A stretch of 64,000 bases of DNA from Cydia pomonella (Eukaryota; Arthropoda; Insecta; Lepidoptera; Tortricidae): positions 18,656,019 to 18,720,018 of the forward strand of contig NC_084705.1 of the NCBI RefSeq assembly GCF_033807575.1, in the 5' to 3' direction. Made by a program: the position numbers and the translations under genes. Positions 33,537 through 44,566 of this stretch are shown here, piece by piece. Numbering within the stretch: position 1 is the stretch's first letter; each line of letters opens with the position of its first letter. The notes beneath the pieces were generated by a model. That model was not told the DNA's origin and did not search any database. It worked only from the letters and a program-made list of their open reading frames with translations.

Positions 33537-33872
33537 AAGCGCTGGTGGCCTAGCGGTAAGAGCGTGCGACTTGCAATCCGGAGGTCGCGGGTTCAAACCC
33601 CGGCTCGTACCAATGAGTTTTTCGGAACTTATGTACGAAATATCATTCGATATTTACCAGTCGCTTTTCGGTGAAGGAAAACATCGTGAGGAAACCGGAC
33701 TAATCCCAACAAGGCCTAGTTTACCCTCTGGGTTGGAAGGTCAGATGGCAGTCGCTTTCGTAAAAACTAGTGCCACGCCAAATCTTGGGATTAGTTGTCA
33801 AGCGGACCCCAGGCTCCCATGAGCCGTGGCAAAATGCCGGGACAACGCGAGGAAGAAGAAGGAAGAAGAAGA
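33537..33872 (+). mobile_element. near-complete tRNA-derived SINE
   Basis: The tRNA-like head has A box TGGCCTAGCGG (33545-33555) and B box GGTTCAAACCC (33590-33600), forming an RNA polymerase III promoter, with CGGAGGTCGCGG between them. The body includes GGAAAACATCGTGAGGAAAC, AGGTCAGATGGCAGTCGC and CCATGAGCCGTGGCAAAATG, and ends in a GAAGAAGAAGGAAGAAGAAG tail. The length near 335 bp and simple-repeat tail suggest mobilisation by an RTE-like LINE; the LINE at 5792 also ends in GAA repeats. An 83-codon frame inside is fortuitous. It shows little decay. Confidence 0.88.
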
Positions 33873-33879
33873 TATTAAC

Positions 33880-34620
33880 CTAAAAGAGTGGGTCCAACAA
33901 GGATATACGAAACCTATAGGGCCAAGTTTCATGACGTATGTTTATATTTAAGCAAGCGTTGCAAAATAAATAGGTACATTACCGTTTATAAAAATGCTTG
34001 TAATGAGCAAGCCATCCAGGCTAAATAAATAAATAGCGAGCTGAACCAAAGATGTTCCTTCATTCTCTTAATTATTCCTTATAAATTTAAACTACTTAGC
34101 AAAAGACGTAATATAACGTTAACTGAGCACCAATTATTAAGAAAATCAATATATTTTATTAACAGAGAGAGAGAAAACAGTTCATTAAGGTGAATTAAAC
34201 ACTAGAAACGAATTTTACTTATATAAATATCAAGGTCAACAAGCTAATGATCTGATAAAAAATAACTTAAGTCTTTTGTTCATCTGATGAGAGGATCTTT
34301 CGTTTTATTAAACTTTCCAGAAAATTGCTTGAGAATAAGATAATAACAGGCTATCCAAAAAGTCTTAAGCGATTTATTTATGAAGAACTATGTTTTTGAG
34401 TAAATATTGGTATTACTTTTTATGTATTATAGTAACTTTACAGTAAATAGTCTAGGTTAAAGGCTTTTGTTTTCTTGGATATGGGCGGACGGCATAGGCA
34501 CAACATCTTTTAAATTAAATATTTTAACTTTAAATTTGTTAGCACAATATGTTTTATTATTGCACAGAACACTAAATTATTATAAGACAGGAGAGTAAAT
34601 AATAGTGTTCACGGCTTATG
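33880..34620. other. no recognisable gene
   Basis: AT-rich DNA; nothing identified. Confidence 0.4.
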
Positions 34621-34628
34621 ATGTGCTA

Positions 34629-35274
34629 TTAAGGTGACGATTCTAGAGCCAAAATGTAAAATTGATAGATTTAGTCGTTGAAATTGTACACCTTTTGTTA
34701 CATAATATCTAAATAATATCACGTCTTCTAATCTTGCCTTTTAATAATGAGGTCGCAAGCGTGCGTCCCCGGTAATATGTGACGAGAAGGGACAGTTTTA
34801 AAAATTAATCAAAAATTTATGGTGGTAAATTATACAAAATGATGTATAAGAACAGTTCCAGCAAATGTTGTAGTTTGTTTAAGTATCAAAATTACGTTGA
34901 AATTAAGACGATTTTCAGAGAAAATGTCGCATGTTTTGAAGTAATTTCTGAGAAAAATTGATTTCGTCAAACTTTTATTTACCCTCCTCCAAATTATAAT
35001 AAAGTTCAAGTACAGGATATGTGTAATACTAAATTACCATTATTAGCAGTCGAAACATTACGAAATTTACAAATAACAACAACAAAATCCCTAAACGTCC
35101 ATCAGAAAAAAAAACATTACTAATTAAGTAAGTCTTCAAAAAAAAATTTATTAAAATGAAAGACATGCTAATAGAAACCAGTACTTGGTATTTCTAATAG
35201 TTAACAAAAGGTGTATAGTTTCATCGACTAAATCTATCAATTTGACATTTTTGCGACTGAAATCGGCCTCTTAA
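34629..35274. mobile_element. 646-bp TTAA-flanked element with about 72-bp TIRs (piggyBac-type MITE)
   Basis: The left arm 34629-34700 starts TTAAGGTGACGATT and contains AAATTGATAGATTTAGTCG and ACACCTTTTGTTA. The right arm 35202-35274 is its inverted copy (TAACAAAAGGTGT, CGACTAAATCTATCAATTT) and ends in TTAA. TTAA at both ends is the piggyBac target signature. The interior is AT-rich and has no transposase. The arms carry only scattered mismatches. Superfamily assignment is inference. Confidence 0.75.
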
Positions 35275-35346
35275 GACGTACCTTTTGGTTGTTGTGAACT
35301 CGTTATGCTTGCAACAAAAAAGAACGACTAGCGGCGTGACTTATGA

Positions 35347-35375
35347 GAGAGTGTCAAACATTTTTTTTTTTTTTC
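35347..35375. repeat. poly(T) tract
   Basis: Low-complexity T run within TTTTTTTTTTTTTTTCAAAT; no clear retroposon attached. Confidence 0.4.
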
Positions 35376-35796
35376 AAATAAATGAACGCCTTACTCGACA
35401 TATTCTACAGTCCAGCTTCAATGCTGAAAGCACTGCAATGAAAGCTTAGGAACTAAAGAACTTTAAGATTTGAATAAATCCTCCCTTTATTTGCAGATAA
35501 TGTATTATGTATGAAGTGTATGAAACGCTCCCACATGACGGCTCGTACTTGGTCCGTACCTATTCCATTCTTGTCAGATCCCATATCCTTAAGAAAAGTG
35601 ATTCTCTGTATCGGAGTAAAAGGGTCAAGGTCGAGCTCACTGCTTTGTCACGTGGAATCGTGATGGACAGCCTCGGAACCAAATAAAAACCTGTGGAATC
35701 ATTCAACAACTAAACAGCTAAGAGGGAATACACGTGATGGTCCATAAAAAAAGAGAAAACGTTTTTCCACTTCTAAATATTTTCCATTCTCCATGA

Positions 35797-36616
35797 TTTT
35801 TAGGGTTCCGTACCAATAAGGTACAAAAGGAACCCTTATGGTGCGATTCTGTCCGTCGGTCTGTCACACCCTAAATGTCGCGAGAACCGTCCACTTAAGC
35901 TATCGATTTGAAATTTGAAATAGTTATAAACAACGCTAACCCAGATACATTGAAAGTATTATTTTGTTGTTTTTTTTTAATAACTATGGGAAATGCTCAA
36001 TATGAAGAGGCGGCAAAATTTCAAAGTCTAGTGACGAGGTCAAGTGGGGTATTATTTGAAAGAGTTCAAATTGCCCATTCCAAAACAATTTTTTATAATT
36101 TTTTAGTAGTGGAAAAAAAAGATTTATGGAGGAAAATGTAAAAAAAATACCATTCCCCCATTATCTCCGGTTACCGAAGAAAAATTATGAATTTTTTAAA
36201 TATTAACAATACTATATTTTTTACAGGAAAAATATAATCAGTCTCTATCATGGTAACTCCTTTTTAAATAAAAGATATACATTTCCGAATTCAACCAACC
36301 AACTAATTTAACCAACTATAAGTGTGTTTATTATGTCATGAGATTACAATAAAGACAACTTTTTTCAAATAAAAGAATAATTTTTGAAATCGCTTCACAT
36401 GATAGAGAATTATCGTCGAAAAACCAACATACGTACATTACATCGCGCAAATTAGTTAGACAATTTGCCGATAGATGACGCTGTACACAATTATACTCGT
36501 ACTTAGTATCGGTACTTCTGATCAAAATTCTTTCGCCTTTATAGTTAGACAAGATAATTCAAAGTTTGTACGGAACCCTCGGTGCGCGAGTAAAACGGGC
36601 TCGCTCTTGACCGGTG
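35797..36616. mobile_element. AGGGTTCCGTA-family element, copy 3 (long form)
   Basis: It begins TTTTTAGGGTTCCGTACC and ends with TACGGAACCCTCGGTGCGCG followed by TTGACCGGT. Length is about 820 bp, against 340 bp for the 30-kb copy, with a different AT-rich interior. Its right 270 bp match 50397-50580 in reverse. Frames inside (35908-36141 plus strand, 36331-36552 minus strand) are not credible genes. Confidence 0.68.
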
Positions 36617-36619
36617 TTT

Positions 36620-37880
36620 TATTTAGTATGTTATTGATACAATAAAAAACTAGGTATATAGATTTTCCTATTTTTCAAAATTCGCACAACAAAAAAATAT
36701 CTATATTAAACCTAGAATATATTACGCTGAAGCGATCGAAATCAAAATCAAAGTGATTAATTAAGATTTAGTTAGTGGAAAACGATTTCTCCCAAAATGG
36801 AATTTCATAGAAAATATACCGTTATTTCGCTTGGATCGCAAAGCTATTCTTCCCTCTTAAGGGAAAGGTTTCATGTGTTTGTGTTTTCATGATGAACTTA
36901 TAATACCTGTTGCACTTCAGACTCCATTGAAAAACAAATTCATTTCCGAACTGTAAATACGCAGCTACCGGATAAATAAGTGAGTGAAAAATTGAACGAA
37001 TGTGAATGCTTCCGGGGTTTTAATTAATTGAGACGGTTCGCGAGTCTAGCTGAACGCTCTGCGGCTGGAGCATATAAGCTCACAGAACTTGCAGTTTGAA
37101 AATCTATGCACTTTCCTTGCTTTCTGTCTAGTCTAGTGTAGTCTATCACCAATTTCTCGAAACTATCGCTAGTCATAAAAACAATCAGGAATCGATAAAC
37201 TGCCATTCCAGAAACGATATTCCACTTGTGGACGTACTAATGAACTTATGACAGGCATTATCTATTAAGGTAAATACTCTGTGCTTCATAATTATAGCGA
37301 TCGTTAAACTCGATTTTTAGGTGAACACTTGTCCGAGTTCTGAGTGGTTGTGGTTGTCAGATTTTTTTTGGCAATAATTGCTGTCATAAAAACACTCTTC
37401 CACAGAATTTTCTCATATTACCTTTATAGTAGATTTATCAAGCGCTTCGAAGATCGTCTCGCTAGCATTAAACCTCCACATAACACTGAACTTATATATT
37501 TATGTTTAATATATCCGAAAATGACCATAATGTCTATGCAAGTGTCAAGAAACTAAGTCAATGACTATTATTTCCTAATAACACATCGCAGTAACTATTA
37601 TAAGTTGTCCCTCCTTTCTCAGTCTTCCAAGCTCTGTAAGCTCTTAAATAACGCGAGTCGGGCGTTTCCGGCATAAATTTGTGGCGTTTCCGGTCTCTGC
37701 CTCTATTCCTGCGGGCACTCACTAATATTTCAGCCCCAAGTCACATCCGCATTTTACGCAAATATAAATGTTGCAATATCATATTACGCAGAATATGTTA
37801 CGCGAGATGCTCGCGCGTTAACTCTATTTAGGTGGATTAAGTTCTGGGAAAAAATAGCTTAAGCATAGAACCACATAATG
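36620..37880. other. no recognisable gene
   Basis: Short frames at 37024-37206 and 37344-37556 lack motifs; nothing else seen. Confidence 0.4.
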
Positions 37881-37886
37881 TATCCA

Positions 37887-38019
37887 TTAACACATTAACT
37901 GCTATCGTGAGCTACGCGCTACGAGCGTGGTTGATAACATGGTTATGCCCATTTGTAGCGAAAAGCGCCTGCGAATAGAGGATTCGCATAGCGGATAGCT
38001 GGCAGTGAATATGTGTTTA
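37887..38019. repeat. possible degenerate hairpin MITE
   Basis: TTAACACATTAACTGC (37887-37902) is loosely inverted at GGCAGTGAATATGTGTTTA (38001-38019). The interior has several GCGAA/TTCGC and GCTACGCGCTACGAGC motifs. The arms are imperfect, so confidence is modest. Confidence 0.45.
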
Positions 38020-38029
38020 GCAAAATCAC

Positions 38030-39470
38030 AGAACATTATTTTATCGACTGTGTACTAAACATTATTGCAAAATTCAGATCAACTATTTTCTGTTATCCAA
38101 TATCAAATTGTGCCAGCTTACGGCGAGGTGTAATAGTATAAGTCGTTAATGAAAGCCAAGGTCCTGCAACGGACGATGTGTTGGCTAGTCGCCAGTAAAA
38201 ACTATTGGGGTTCAGCTGGCAAAAGACGTAGAAAAGACGGCGATGTCGCCGAAATCTAATGACGTTAGAATAACCAAATTTATAGACGTATGCTACTGTA
38301 ATATGAGTATACTGATACAACAAAGTATGTATGTGTAGTTGATCCGCAAAAAAGTTTTATCTTTTTTGAAGTAAACAATCACCTATTTAATTTTTATTTT
38401 TAGAATTCAGCATTACATAACACTATTTTTTCCTAGGTAATGAAACCCTTTTTAAATATTATTTATTCTAGATAAAATCCGTAATGCTCCTTACTGCCGT
38501 AGACCTACATTTTCATTTGAACATACCTATTTAAAGTCCTTCTGCTTAACAGCTTAATCTTTAAGTGCAAGTTACGGAAATCTAGCGGCCACTTAACGGT
38601 TTTGAATAATCTTTATATGTAAAATTTCTGTCATTTACTGACATGTACTAAACTTAAGAAGTAAGTGTAAATTAATCTACTGAAATATGTATAAATTGTG
38701 GAATTATGCGAATATCATTCCAATCCTTTTGTTACTTTTACCTAATACACTATGTCCACCCTTAACCCGAAAATTGTCAACATATTTAGATAAAATGCTT
38801 AGTTTAACAGAGATAAGTAATTCCGGTTTTTCTCGATAGATTTTCTCTCGATATTACCACTATATTGGGATCCAGTCTACACATCGTTATATACATACAT
38901 CAACGTTACGGGACACTTTGTATAACCTATTCCTTATCAAAGTAAAACTTTAAGCAGTAGTTTTGAGTACCTAAGTTACAAAAAAATAACCTAGAAAGAC
39001 ATGTTTAGAGATATTTCTGTACTGCTCTTACCAGGATTCAAACTCTGGATCTTCAACTCGAGCTGTAAATACTATACGAATCTATACGAATCTATGCCGG
39101 TCTTAGTTAAATTCACCATATTAAAACTTTACAGCCAATTTTGTTCACATTTTCTGCTATTAAAATAAGATTTCGTACAAAAAAGTTGAAATTAGTTTTT
39201 AAACTTCCCACTCATCCCTTCCACCGCCTCCTGTTTCCACGAACTTTACGAAATTGGGGGGCATCGTTAATCACCGGATGTGACGTCGGGTCATGTTTCC
39301 CTCCGTGATTAAAGCGCGAAAGCTTTCGTAAAAGATAAGATAAGATGCGGTCGCGATGTGCGTTGGAGAGTTTAATTAGAAACACTATATCTCCATTTGT
39401 TTGCGAGTATAATTGTGCTGTTTGTTTGCAAGTTGTGGACGTGATGAGTTTTATTAAGTTAATGTGTGTT
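38030..39470. other. no recognisable gene; possible SINE scrap near 39031-39056
   Basis: CCAGGATTCAAACTCTGGATC at about 39031 resembles, on the minus strand, the B-box end of the SINE family at 45735, but the A-box half is not recognisable. The rest is uninformative. Confidence 0.35.
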
Positions 39471-39478
39471 AAGCTTTT

Positions 39479-39735
39479 AACAAATTACCTGACCACCTTA
39501 AAGAATTGAATGCCAAAGCACTAAAACCAAGACTCTATAAATGGCTAATTGAAAAAAAAAAAGTATAATATTAATGACATTTTAAATTGATGTTTCCTTC
39601 TAATTAGTTGTTCTTAGTTTTAGTAGTGACATTTGAATTATGTTGTATATACCTGTCTATTTCGTTTTGTATATCCTAGAGTTTAAGGTGTAAATTTGCA
39701 TGGTACTATGTAGTTAATCATGTGATACCCAATAA
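39479..39735 (+). mobile_element. LINE ORF2 C-terminal scrap with 3' UTR
   Basis: The frame 39479-39568 reads NKLPDHLKELNAKALKPRLY, then KWLIEKKK, one more residue and a stop. NKLP-x-x-(I/L)K-x-L followed by (K/R)xxLxxWLIEK is the characteristic end of CR1/Jockey-like LINE ORF2. An AT-rich 3' UTR follows. All upstream RT sequence is lost. Confidence 0.6.
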
Positions 39736-39756
39736 CAATAGATGAGAACCATTGTA

Positions 39757-39890
39757 CATTCAGCTGCAAAAATATGTATCGAGAGAATCGTCTCATAAAT
39801 ATGGTACTACGCTCTTATTACACTGGAATAAGATGCTATGGGACATATTTTTGAGTAAGATGTGTACACCCATATTTTTACACTTCACTG
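39757..39890. mobile_element. TA-flanked MITE, same family as 57737-57869
   Basis: The TA at 39755-39756 and at 39891-39892 flank the element. It shares GCTATGGGACATATTTTTGA and ATATTTTTACACTT with the 57.7-kb copy. The ends (CATTCAGCTG and CACTTCACTG) are degenerate inverted repeats. Non-coding; Tc1/mariner-type MITE by its TA flanks. Confidence 0.68.
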
Positions 39891-40289
39891 TACCATGTTT
39901 AATGCAAATATATGAAATGAAATTATATAACAATTACAGTTGCATGTTTAACCTCCTGCATGACTAAATATGTTTGTAATCAGCCCAAGTTTTAGATTTA
40001 GGTAATCAAGTTTACTGTATAGATGTTTCTTTTTTAAGACACAAGGAAATAATAAAAAAATTTAGCTTTATAAATTCAACTGAATTATCTGCTTTTTTAT
40101 CAAATCTCTTAACAATATCACTTTGTGCAAAATTCTGTGTCAGGCCGAAAGGCACATAACTAAAATGTCATTCAGCGCTGTCGCTCCCATTGAAACAGTT
40201 TACTTGCTCGAATACAGTATTGAGAAAATTATACAAGCACTTTCTGTTCGTTGAAGGTTGAAAACCAATTTAAAAATTCGAACCTTTTT

Positions 40290-40835
40290 TTCTTAGCCTG
40301 TTATAGTGTCCCACTGCTCGGCAAAGGCCGTCAGTTCTCCCCTTGATCTCTATGACTCCCATGTTTTGTTTTCTTTATAGCCAGTTGCTGAGGAAGGCGT
40401 CAGTCATCCGCCATTTCCGTTTGGGCCTGCTCGATCGTGAGCGACCATGTTTGGAATCGTATGTTAGAACATACTACACATAGCAATGCTTAATTGGAAG
40501 GTCGCCCTTTACTAGCTCCTTCATTTACCAGGAGCTATTCCAGGTATCATGAACACGGCGCTCATCTTCTTTGCCTTGCCTTTTGTTGAAAGAGCCTAGT
40601 ATTTATCCGATTTATGTAAAGTCCAGTTCTGAAGGTTCATTTTCTGAATTGTTGTGGCAGAGACAGAAAAATGAACAATGTTGTCGGCAAAGCGAAGGTC
40701 TGAAAACCTTCTGTAACTGACAACTATCCCACCAAAAATCCAACCCCCAAGCTCTTCAGGTGTGCTAGTAAAAAGTTTTGGAAATAGCGGGTTCCTTGAT
40801 CTGCCTACCTAAAACAAAGCACCGGCGAAATTAAG
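40290..40835 (-). mobile_element. decayed LINE with RT remnant, minus strand
   Basis: On the minus strand, sequence near 40825-40600 translates to LFPKLFTSTPEELGGW, then YRRFSDLRFADNIVHFSVSA, the RT segment around the FADDIV catalytic motif with the second D mutated to N. After a deletion, 40460-40290 encodes the end of the ORF and a 3' end (AGAACTGACGGCCTTTGCCG, GTGGGACACTATAACAGGC). The last part matches 47915-47960. Several frameshifts. This fits an RTE-like or related LINE. Confidence 0.68.
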
Positions 40836-40839
40836 CTTG

Positions 40840-42190
40840 ATGTCTTTTATTTTAGCTTTCAATTAACAAACACTCGTAAGAGGCATAAGACGTCTAAATT
40901 TGAAGTTTTTGGCAATGGAAGTCGCAATACAAAAGGGTACATTTATATGGCAACTGCCGAATGAGTATGGTAACTAGTGTCATAATAGGTCATGGAGTAT
41001 TTAACAAACATCTTTTTAAAACAGGTATAACAGATAGTCCCCTATGCCAAAAATGCATGTAGGCAGTAGTAGCCATCCGATTGGCCTCATGTAGTATATT
41101 ATAACTATTATCACGGCCAGTTAGCCTGCTGTTGTATAGTCCGCTATGAGTAAACACGGGGTGACGGACAGGAATTCATTACTTGATTTTTTCCCCGTTC
41201 GTTCTCTCCGAGTCAATTTGTTAGGATTTTAGCTTTAAATCGTTACATAGAGTAAACGGTTTTTTAAAGCGCTTTGCAAGTTGTGCTGTCTACGTTGATT
41301 GATGTACAACAGGATTTAGATACTTCGATAGTCAGTGGGAATTTTATTGAATTTCAGTCAGAACTAATAAATCATTATCGGTTTCTGTGTGTATCGGTTA
41401 TGTTCTTAGATAGATAGGTAAAGAATATTATTGCTGCTGATAAGTCTTCTTGAATATGCGATATAATATACGATTTAAAATATTACAATAACTAAAATCT
41501 ATAGCTTTAAGAAACTAATACAGAAAATAAAAATATTGAAATAAAACTATTTTAACGGGTTTTATCACGAATAATGAATTTCAAATACATCTCGACGATT
41601 TGAACCCTTGAAGCGTTCGTGGTTAACAAGAGAGTGAGGAAATAGTACATTTCATTAAATACGAGTTTGCAAGGTGTGTTATACATACGATATTCCGAAT
41701 GTTATAAAAACAATATCTATTGCCCAACATTAACCAGAACCCAAAAAGCCGCCGTATCTCAGCTAAATCTCAACTTATGATGCCTCCATACAATTTAATA
41801 TCGCAAAATAAGGACTGCCTACCCTTCCGAGATTGTGGTCATTTGTTACTGAAGTTTTATTTTTATTAAGGTCGGGACTTGATGTATCTGCAAGTTAAAG
41901 CTAAGGCCTTAAAATTTTATAAAAAAAAGCCTTAAGAAAATATGAATATGAGAGGGAGCATTAAGTATAGATTTACAACGCTGGCTCAGTGAAAGCCATC
42001 TGGGGAACTAAAGCAAACGACTGCAGTGTGAACACTAGCAAACATGTAAAACTTTTTGTATCTGACTGTTCATGTCAAATTTTTTATACATAGTATACTA
42101 TAATTGTCGAAAAATTTGTGCACAATCTATTATAAAATATAGGTACATCTATATGGAAAATTAATATTAGCGCTTAATATTAGAGATTAC
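40840..42190. other. no recognisable gene
   Basis: AT-rich DNA; nothing identified. Confidence 0.4.
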
Positions 42191-42197
42191 ATTTATA

Positions 42198-43945
42198 GAG
42201 TCAACTTCAACTTCAACATTTATTCAGCAAATAGGCCACAAGGGCACTTTTACACGTCAACATGGAATTTACACACAAGTTAAAACAAGCACAACAACAA
42301 TTATAAAATACAATTAATTGAAAATATTAATGCAAACTACATTAATACTTTAAAGAAAAAGTAAGTAAAATAATATTATTACTTAGAGATGTATAAAGTC
42401 TCTAAATGTCGAATTACAAAAAAAAAACTAAAATAATAATAATAATAAACACAAACAGATACAAAAAAACTAAAATTAGTTATAGGTGTAAATACGAGTA
42501 TCTCTAAATGTCAGAATAATAAATGTCTAAATGATTTTTATCAAATTATCCTTAGAGAAGTATAGTCTTTTAAGAGTCAAAATTCCGTATAATTAAGACA
42601 TTCATTAGGATAAAAGAAACATACGAGAACCGAATGAGGTGTCTCACTGTAATTATACTTAAAAATAAAGTTAGCTTAAACAGACCCGTCTCCACAAACA
42701 GCACCCGTTCACGAGTATGACGCGTATCTCAATCTCAGCCATCGCCTCCCTCAACCTTCATTCGGGAAAGTGGCGACCCGATCAACGAATCCACCGTAAG
42801 CAAAGACTTTTAAGCGAACATGACATGTTCAAGCTAACGGGGTATATTTATATTTCAATAGTAATAACATGTAGTTGTGAGACACAACATTTTGTGCTTG
42901 TATGTTATATAAAAGACGGTATAGCTACACAAAATTACTAGCTTAAATTTACTTAGAGATGTAAAGGTCTCTAAGTGTCAGAATCATTAAAAATTTAGGT
43001 ATGTGCAATCAAATTAAACACAAAATAAAAATAAAAACTTAGAGATGTATAAGGTCTCCAAGTGTCAAAAACTAAAACTAAATTAAACAATATAATAAAG
43101 CGCGAACATGATGTTCTCATGTGTCAATTCTACTGGACACTAGCATGCTTAATTCACAATGAACAGAAAACAATATTTATTTAGTTGTTATCATCCTATT
43201 TAAATCCAGCTACCGGCTTAAAGGCATCTCTATCGTCTATAAAATCATTTACAGTGTAGTACGCCTTACTTAACAAGGACCGCTTAATATGTGACTTAAA
43301 CTTGTTAAGTGGTAAATTCACTATATCAGTGGGGACTTAATTATAAAAACGTATACAGTTTCCGACGAAAGACGTACTATCCTTACGGAGGCGGTGGGCT
43401 GACACAGCAAGCTTATATTTATTTCTAGTGTTATAAATTATGGATATCACTATTCAGCTTGTATTCGTGGATGTTTTCCCTAACATACATAAGATTCTAA
43501 AGTATGTATTGAGATGCAACCGTAAGGATATTTGCTTCTTTGAATTTCTCTCTTAGGGATACCCGAGCGCCCAGTTCAGATATGTACAGCTCGTTTTTGC
43601 AGCACAAAAATAGTCTGAATATCTGCCGCTTTTCCCCACAACAGAATTCCATACGATATAACACTGTGGAAGTAGCTAAAGTAAACCAGCCCGGCCGTCT
43701 CTACGTTTGTTAGCTGTCTGATTCACCTCACTGCATATTAGGCAGCAGAACTAAGCTTGCCGGCTAGAGTGGCTATATGTGCATGCCACTGCAGTTTTGA
43801 GTCTTAAGTGATCTCCATATTCCAGCGTGTCACCTTTTATTTCAATCTTGCTGTTGTTTACCTGCTTGACGTTCGGCAGCGTAAATTTGATGCACTTGGT
43901 TTTATAATGTATGAGTAAGTCACTATTGCACTCCAATTACCAGTA
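42198..43945 (-). mobile_element. CR1/Jockey-type LINE, C-terminal ORF2 and long 3' UTR
   Basis: The minus-strand order is decayed ORF2 end (43945-43198), about 1 kb of 3' UTR, then GCTGAATAAATGTTGAAGTT ending near 42198, that is, an AATAAA signal followed by a GTTGAA repeat tail. The 3' UTR carries five copies of a hairpin motif (see findings). A GC-richer piece at 42690-42800 may be a nested insertion. The 5' portion including the RT core is lost. Confidence 0.72.
43198..43940 (-). pseudogene. decayed ORF2 C-terminus of the 43-kb LINE
   Basis: The minus-strand reading gives NTRNKYKLAVSAHRLRKDST, SFVGNCIRFYN, a TAA, then VPTDIVNLPLNKFKSHIKRS, AYYTVNDFIDDRDAFKPVAG and a TAG near 43199. Upstream parts at 43751-43936 (IHYKTKCIKFTLPN) are in another frame. 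The FVGNCIRFYNxxP and KxxxxxLLSKAYYTxxDF blocks match the family of the 16-kb fragment. Several frameshifts and stops; dead. Confidence 0.7.
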
Positions 43946-43969
43946 GTTAGCCCCGAACTGAGAATGATT

Positions 43970-44090
43970 AAATTCAAGATTCGGGTTCCTACTAAGGAAC
44001 CTTTTGAAGCCTAAGATATCAATTTTTATGATGATCATACCGAAAATAAACAAATTCAAGATGGCGGCCATTTTCGGTTTAAAGAGGAAA
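43970..44090 (+). repeat. 108-bp tandem repeat, left part of interrupted array
   Basis: It contains AAGGAACCTTTTGAAGCCTA, AGATATCAATTTTTATGATG and AAATTCAAGATGGCGGCCAT, one unit plus the end of a preceding one. The array resumes at 44567 after a LINE fragment. Confidence 0.7.
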
Positions 44091-44213
44091 TGAGTAATTA
44101 ATAAATGTTTTGATTAGTTTTTTTATACTATTTGTAATATATCTCAATAAGGTATTCAAGATGTGACTTTATTTAATACTTATATATTTTATATTTAACT
44201 CTACGTGGAAAAC

Positions 44214-44530
44214 AGCCTACCGTACGCCTGAGTGAGCCAGTGAGTTGAATCATTTTAATCCGCAAGCTTTCAATGTGGTCTTTCCATGTTAATTTAAAGT
44301 CCAAGAGTAATCCTAGGTACTTTTCAGAACTGCATTCGTTTAATATGTGACCATTGATAATTAGAGGATTATGATTTGGTATTTTTTGGTTTTTTTGCCG
44401 AAAAAATTAGAAAAAACAGATAGTATATTTAGATAGGTACTCAAGAGCTTGGTTGATGAGGTGTTGGAGGCTGTTACCAAATTAAAAGAGGCATATGTCA
44501 TCAGCGTATAGTGTGAGTTGTCCCTGCACT
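44214..44530 (-). mobile_element. LINE RT fragment inserted in the tandem array
   Basis: The minus-strand translation gives QLTLYADDICLF and a stop, then after frameshifts INGHILNECSSEKYLGLLLD, FKLTWKDHI and IKMIQLTGSLRR. YADDICLF is the RT catalytic box; the later part is the standard segment following it. It is a dead remnant of a CR1/Jockey/R1-type LINE, different in sequence from the other RT pieces here. Confidence 0.68.
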
Positions 44531-44566
44531 GCACTACACATTTTTCACAATTTAAACTACCTACCA

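Noticed and set aside
33545..33605. A tRNA gene with good A and B boxes.
   Set aside because: The acceptor stem does not close, and the tRNA-like part continues without a break into a SINE body with a GAA tail.
33571..33822. 83-codon frame as a protein.
   Set aside because: It lies within the SINE body, which is transcribed by Pol III and not translated.
39752..39967. 71-codon frame starting at a MITE.
   Set aside because: Its first half is MITE sequence (39757-39890) that is inverted-repeat DNA.
42382..43066. CRISPR-like array because of repeated, palindromic motifs with spacers.
   Set aside because: Spacing is irregular, the motif varies, the context is a LINE 3' UTR and the genome is eukaryotic.
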